Made by a program: the position numbers and the translations under genes. From a virus, in IMG/VR virus record IMGVR_UViG_3300010885_016477, positions 1 through 31,403 of that record: 31,403 nucleotides of DNA; one strand, 5' to 3'. This document shows positions 29,561 to 31,403 of this stretch, piece by piece (position 1 is the stretch's first letter; each line of letters begins with the position of its first letter). The notes below the pieces were generated by a model that saw only the letters and a list, made by a program, of their open reading frames with translations, had not been told where the DNA came from and ran no database searches.

Positions 29561-30309
29561 AACTGTAATCCTTTCGCTATATCGTTAGCTGCCAATTTTG
29601 CTGATTCGATTCCAGGATGCAATAAATCTCTAGCCTTGTCGAGATTTTTAAAATGCTTACAGCCCAACCATTCATTTGGTCCAGAAAAAGATCCTTCAAA
29701 ATATCTACTTTTGTGTTGCCACAACAGCGTTGCTGTCTTTTGAATAAATGTAGCATTCACTTTGGCATGGTGGCTGTTTTTATTCCACACATCCATAAGA
29801 CTATTAGGTTCCATATTCCAGGAGCCATGATTTTTTATACTGCTGCGATTGTATTCGATCACTCTAGTATAGTCGGGCCAAATGTAAACAACAGCGAACG
29901 GTGTGGGATAACCGTCATCTAGGATAATAGAGTTGTGTAGAGCAAATGTCATAGACGACCCACCTGATCCTAAATTGACCACGGGGCGCCCTGTCATCTC
30001 AGATAATCTACTGCTGATAGTATCTTCATCACTTAGTCCAACACCATAGGCATTAGAGCATCCAAATATCACAATTGATTCCGCCCAATTAATTTTATCA
30101 AACTCGTCTGTTCTATATCCTTGAGAATTATTTTTATAAGTTACCTTATGTGTTCTGTAATACCAATCTTGTGATTGAGCTTTTAAATTTTTTTCAAATG
30201 TTTCTTTTGTGTCAGTTCCGCTCCACGACGGAGAAAGGTAAGTGTCCGTAGGAAGAAATTTATTTTTCCTAACATGATTCAACAAAGGATTAACTGTAAA
30301 AATATTCAT
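29551..30309 (-). CDS. SGNH-hydrolase-like protein 2
   Basis: 252 residues. IVIFGCSNAYGVG (79-91) is block I with GCSN in place of GDSx, so Ser85 remains but Asp is Cys. VVNLGSGGSSMTFALHNS (110-127) is block II. VVYIWPDYTRVIEYN (about 137-151) follows, with block III Asn not obvious. DLLHPGIES with Asp228 and His231 closes the active site. The overall pattern fits an SGNH fold related to 27079-27885, perhaps with altered activity. The first 70 residues are an extra N-terminal part (YRTHKVTYKNNSQGYRTDEF). The start overlaps the upstream radical SAM stop (TAATG). Confidence 0.72.
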   Translation of the reverse strand: MNIFTVNPLLNHVRKNKFLPTDTYLSPSWSGTDTKETFEKNLKAQSQDWYYRTHKVTYKNNSQGYRTDEFDKINWAESIVIFGCSNAYGVGLSDEDTISSRLSEMTGRPVVNLGSGGSSMTFALHNSIILDDGYPTPFAVVYIWPDYTRVIEYNRSSIKNHGSWNMEPNSLMDVWNKNSHHAKVNATFIQKTATLLWQHKSRYFEGSFSGPNEWLGCKHFKNLDKARDLLHPGIESAKLAANDIAKGLQLCK

Positions 30310-31286
30310 TATTTGTTTTTAGGTATTTTCGAATCTGCCGAACTAACACAACTTGGAGTTATACAAAGTTGTGGATTTTTAAAAAGTTCAAACTTATCCA
30401 AAGTTCCCAGTATCTGATCATGACAACTGTATGATCGTTTTACCTCATTACTTCTTATTATAACACTTTGATATCCAGAATTGCAACTCCATCCTTGAAA
30501 TTTGTTAAATCCAAACGCATTAAATCGTTCAGCCTGATCAAAAAGATATTCTTTATTATTGTTATCGTACAGTGCTATTTGGTAAATCTCTTCACCTTGT
30601 GATTTTTGTGGGAATCCCGTCTGCATCAAGTTAATCATTTCTTCTGTGTACCCATCTACAATTCCGCTGGCTGTTGGATCGCTTTGCGGTTTGAGCGTTA
30701 CATTGATTCCACGTTTATGGAATCGTTCTAACCTCTCATATAACTCGTGAAACTTTTCTGGAACCATTACTTGATTAATGGTCACGTGTACTAGTTCGTG
30801 CATCAATTGTAGGCACTTGTCGCCAAACTCCTGTTCTCGGGCAAACTCATCATGAAAGCTGGCTGTAATACTACGACGTTGTAATAATTCAGTATTCTTA
30901 CACCAAGTGTTCCACCATTTTGATCCAGGCGACAAATTGGTAGTCATGTGTATGCTTTGGTATGTGCTTTCTGTTTCATCTAGATGTTTAACCAAATCAT
31001 TCAATTGTTTGTAAGCAGTAGGTTCACCTCCGCTGAAACTCCAATGGAATTGATTAAATCCATTTAGTCGAGCTTGTCTTTTAATTTCGTCTATGGCGTT
31101 AGTATAAACTTCAAATGATTGATAGTCCATTTTGTCGCTACGGGCATAAGGCCAACAATAGCTACAATTGTAATTACAAAATCTTCCCAATATCCAACTA
31201 GTGGAGAACAATGGACGACTTAACATCGTGCGTTGTCCAAAACGTACAATGTTTTGAAATGGTATTGTTTGAAAATTGGATATCAT
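30309..31286 (-). CDS. Radical SAM enzyme B3
   Basis: 325 residues. Cys37-x3-Cys41-x2-Cys44 (FCNYNCSYC) with WPYARSDK after it, HWSFSGGEPTAYKQ (83-96), IHMTTNLSPGSKWW about 113-126, and a C-terminal set (GWSCNSGYQSVIIRSN, YSCHDQILG, LCITPSCVSSADS) of auxiliary-cluster-type cysteines. It shares its family with 23842-24738 and 24718-25704. The late-like box GTTAAATA ends ten bases before the ATG and no Shine-Dalgarno sequence is visible. It is the first gene of the seven-gene minus block and meets the SGNH-like gene downstream at TAATG. Confidence 0.88.
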   Translation of the reverse strand: MISNFQTIPFQNIVRFGQRTMLSRPLFSTSWILGRFCNYNCSYCWPYARSDKMDYQSFEVYTNAIDEIKRQARLNGFNQFHWSFSGGEPTAYKQLNDLVKHLDETESTYQSIHMTTNLSPGSKWWNTWCKNTELLQRRSITASFHDEFAREQEFGDKCLQLMHELVHVTINQVMVPEKFHELYERLERFHKRGINVTLKPQSDPTASGIVDGYTEEMINLMQTGFPQKSQGEEIYQIALYDNNNKEYLFDQAERFNAFGFNKFQGWSCNSGYQSVIIRSNEVKRSYSCHDQILGTLDKFELFKNPQLCITPSCVSSADSKIPKNK

Positions 31287-31296
31287 AAAGTGCTAA

Positions 31297-31304
31297 TATT
31301 TAAC
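31297..31304 (-). promoter_or_regulatory. Late-like promoter box of the far-right minus block
   Basis: GTTAAATA on the minus strand, continuing as TATTAGC, ten bases ahead of ATG 31286. The same GTTAAATATT stretch precedes the plus block at 21743. The predicted start leaves a leader of only a few bases. Confidence 0.45.
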
Positions 31305-31316
31305 CTATTATAGGTT
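31302..31316. repeat. Palindrome between divergent promoters
   Basis: AACCTA/TAGGTT with TTA in the middle. It touches the minus-strand late-like box on one side and the -35 of the plus-strand promoter on the other, a suitable place for an operator. Confidence 0.6.
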
Positions 31317-31343
31317 GCTACTAGGCAAACGAGAGTATATAAT
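31315..31343 (+). promoter_or_regulatory. Sigma-70 promoter at the right edge
   Basis: TTGCTA at 31315-31320, 17 bases, TATAAT at 31338-31343. It points out of the window towards a tRNA-like sequence that starts around 31352. Like the left-hand promoters, it has the 17-base spacing, but not the extended -10. Confidence 0.8.
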
Positions 31344-31351
31344 ATACATGT

Positions 31352-31403
31352 GGTCGTCAGTGGAACTTGGTAGACCTCCTGCTCGTTGGGAAACGATGCT
31401 TGG
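31352..31403 (+). tRNA. Possible start of a further tRNA, cut by the window end
   Basis: The sequence after the promoter contains GTGGAACTTGGTAGACC, which resembles the D-arm and A-box of Leu/Ser-type tRNAs (GTGG...GGTAGAC). The rest of the cloverleaf is beyond the window. I cannot assign an anticodon, and the stem after it does not fold cleanly, so this is tentative. Confidence 0.3.

Overview
The window looks like part of a large, AT-rich, tailed-phage genome with T4-like late transcription, probably from a marine or freshwater phage of a proteobacterium. The grounds are a cluster of five phage-style tRNA genes, a receptor-binding/tail-fibre type protein, very dense packing with start and stop codons overlapping (ATGA, TAATG), and repeated TATAAATA-like late-promoter boxes. 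Two proteobacterial-type RNA polymerase accessory proteins (omega and a TraR/DksA-like protein) are also present. No capsid or terminase gene is present, so the phage assignment is an inference.

Left part (1-5090), regulatory and tRNA region, all on the + strand: an RNA polymerase omega subunit (rpoZ), a coiled-coil protein, a long inverted repeat, then tRNAs Met(CAT, initiator-like), Pro(TGG), Gly(TCC), Arg(TCT) and Gly(GCC), with a conserved phage protein and a 2OG-Fe(II) oxygenase gene embedded among them. Next come a TraR/DksA-like zinc-finger protein, three very small proteins, a dual-specificity-type phosphatase and a calcineurin-like phosphoesterase. This part is driven by near-perfect sigma-70 promoters and closed by clear intrinsic terminators.

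5091-6400: a T4-late-like promoter and a 411-residue tail-fibre-type structural protein.

Right part (6413-31286): a continuous, almost gapless island of enzyme genes in six blocks that alternate in strand (+ 6446-9331, - 9328-13390, + 13459-17267, - 17254-21715, + 21755-24738, - 24718-31286). It holds nine radical SAM enzymes (one with an N-terminal cobalamin-binding-like domain, two with an N-terminal twitch-like cysteine domain, one with an N-terminal zinc ribbon) and ten 2-oxoglutarate/Fe(II) oxygenase-like proteins (two TauD-like and eight AspH-like). It also holds a QueC-like PP-loop ATPase, a GNAT-like acyltransferase, two degenerate kinase-like proteins, an SDR, a PLP-dependent aminotransferase-fold enzyme, two SGNH-hydrolase-like proteins, a methyltransferase and one large unknown protein. 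Within each block genes overlap or nearly touch, so translation is probably coupled. Blocks face each other at divergent late-like promoters and collide at overlapping 3' ends.

The composition resembles a virus-encoded biosynthetic or modification gene cluster: radical C-C/C-S chemistry or methylation, hydroxylation, reduction, amination, acyl transfer and esterase/transferase steps. No small precursor-peptide gene fits in the gaps, so the substrate is either a small molecule/glycan/lipid or a protein encoded elsewhere. The product cannot be read from the sequence. The window ends with a consensus promoter and the start of a possible further tRNA.
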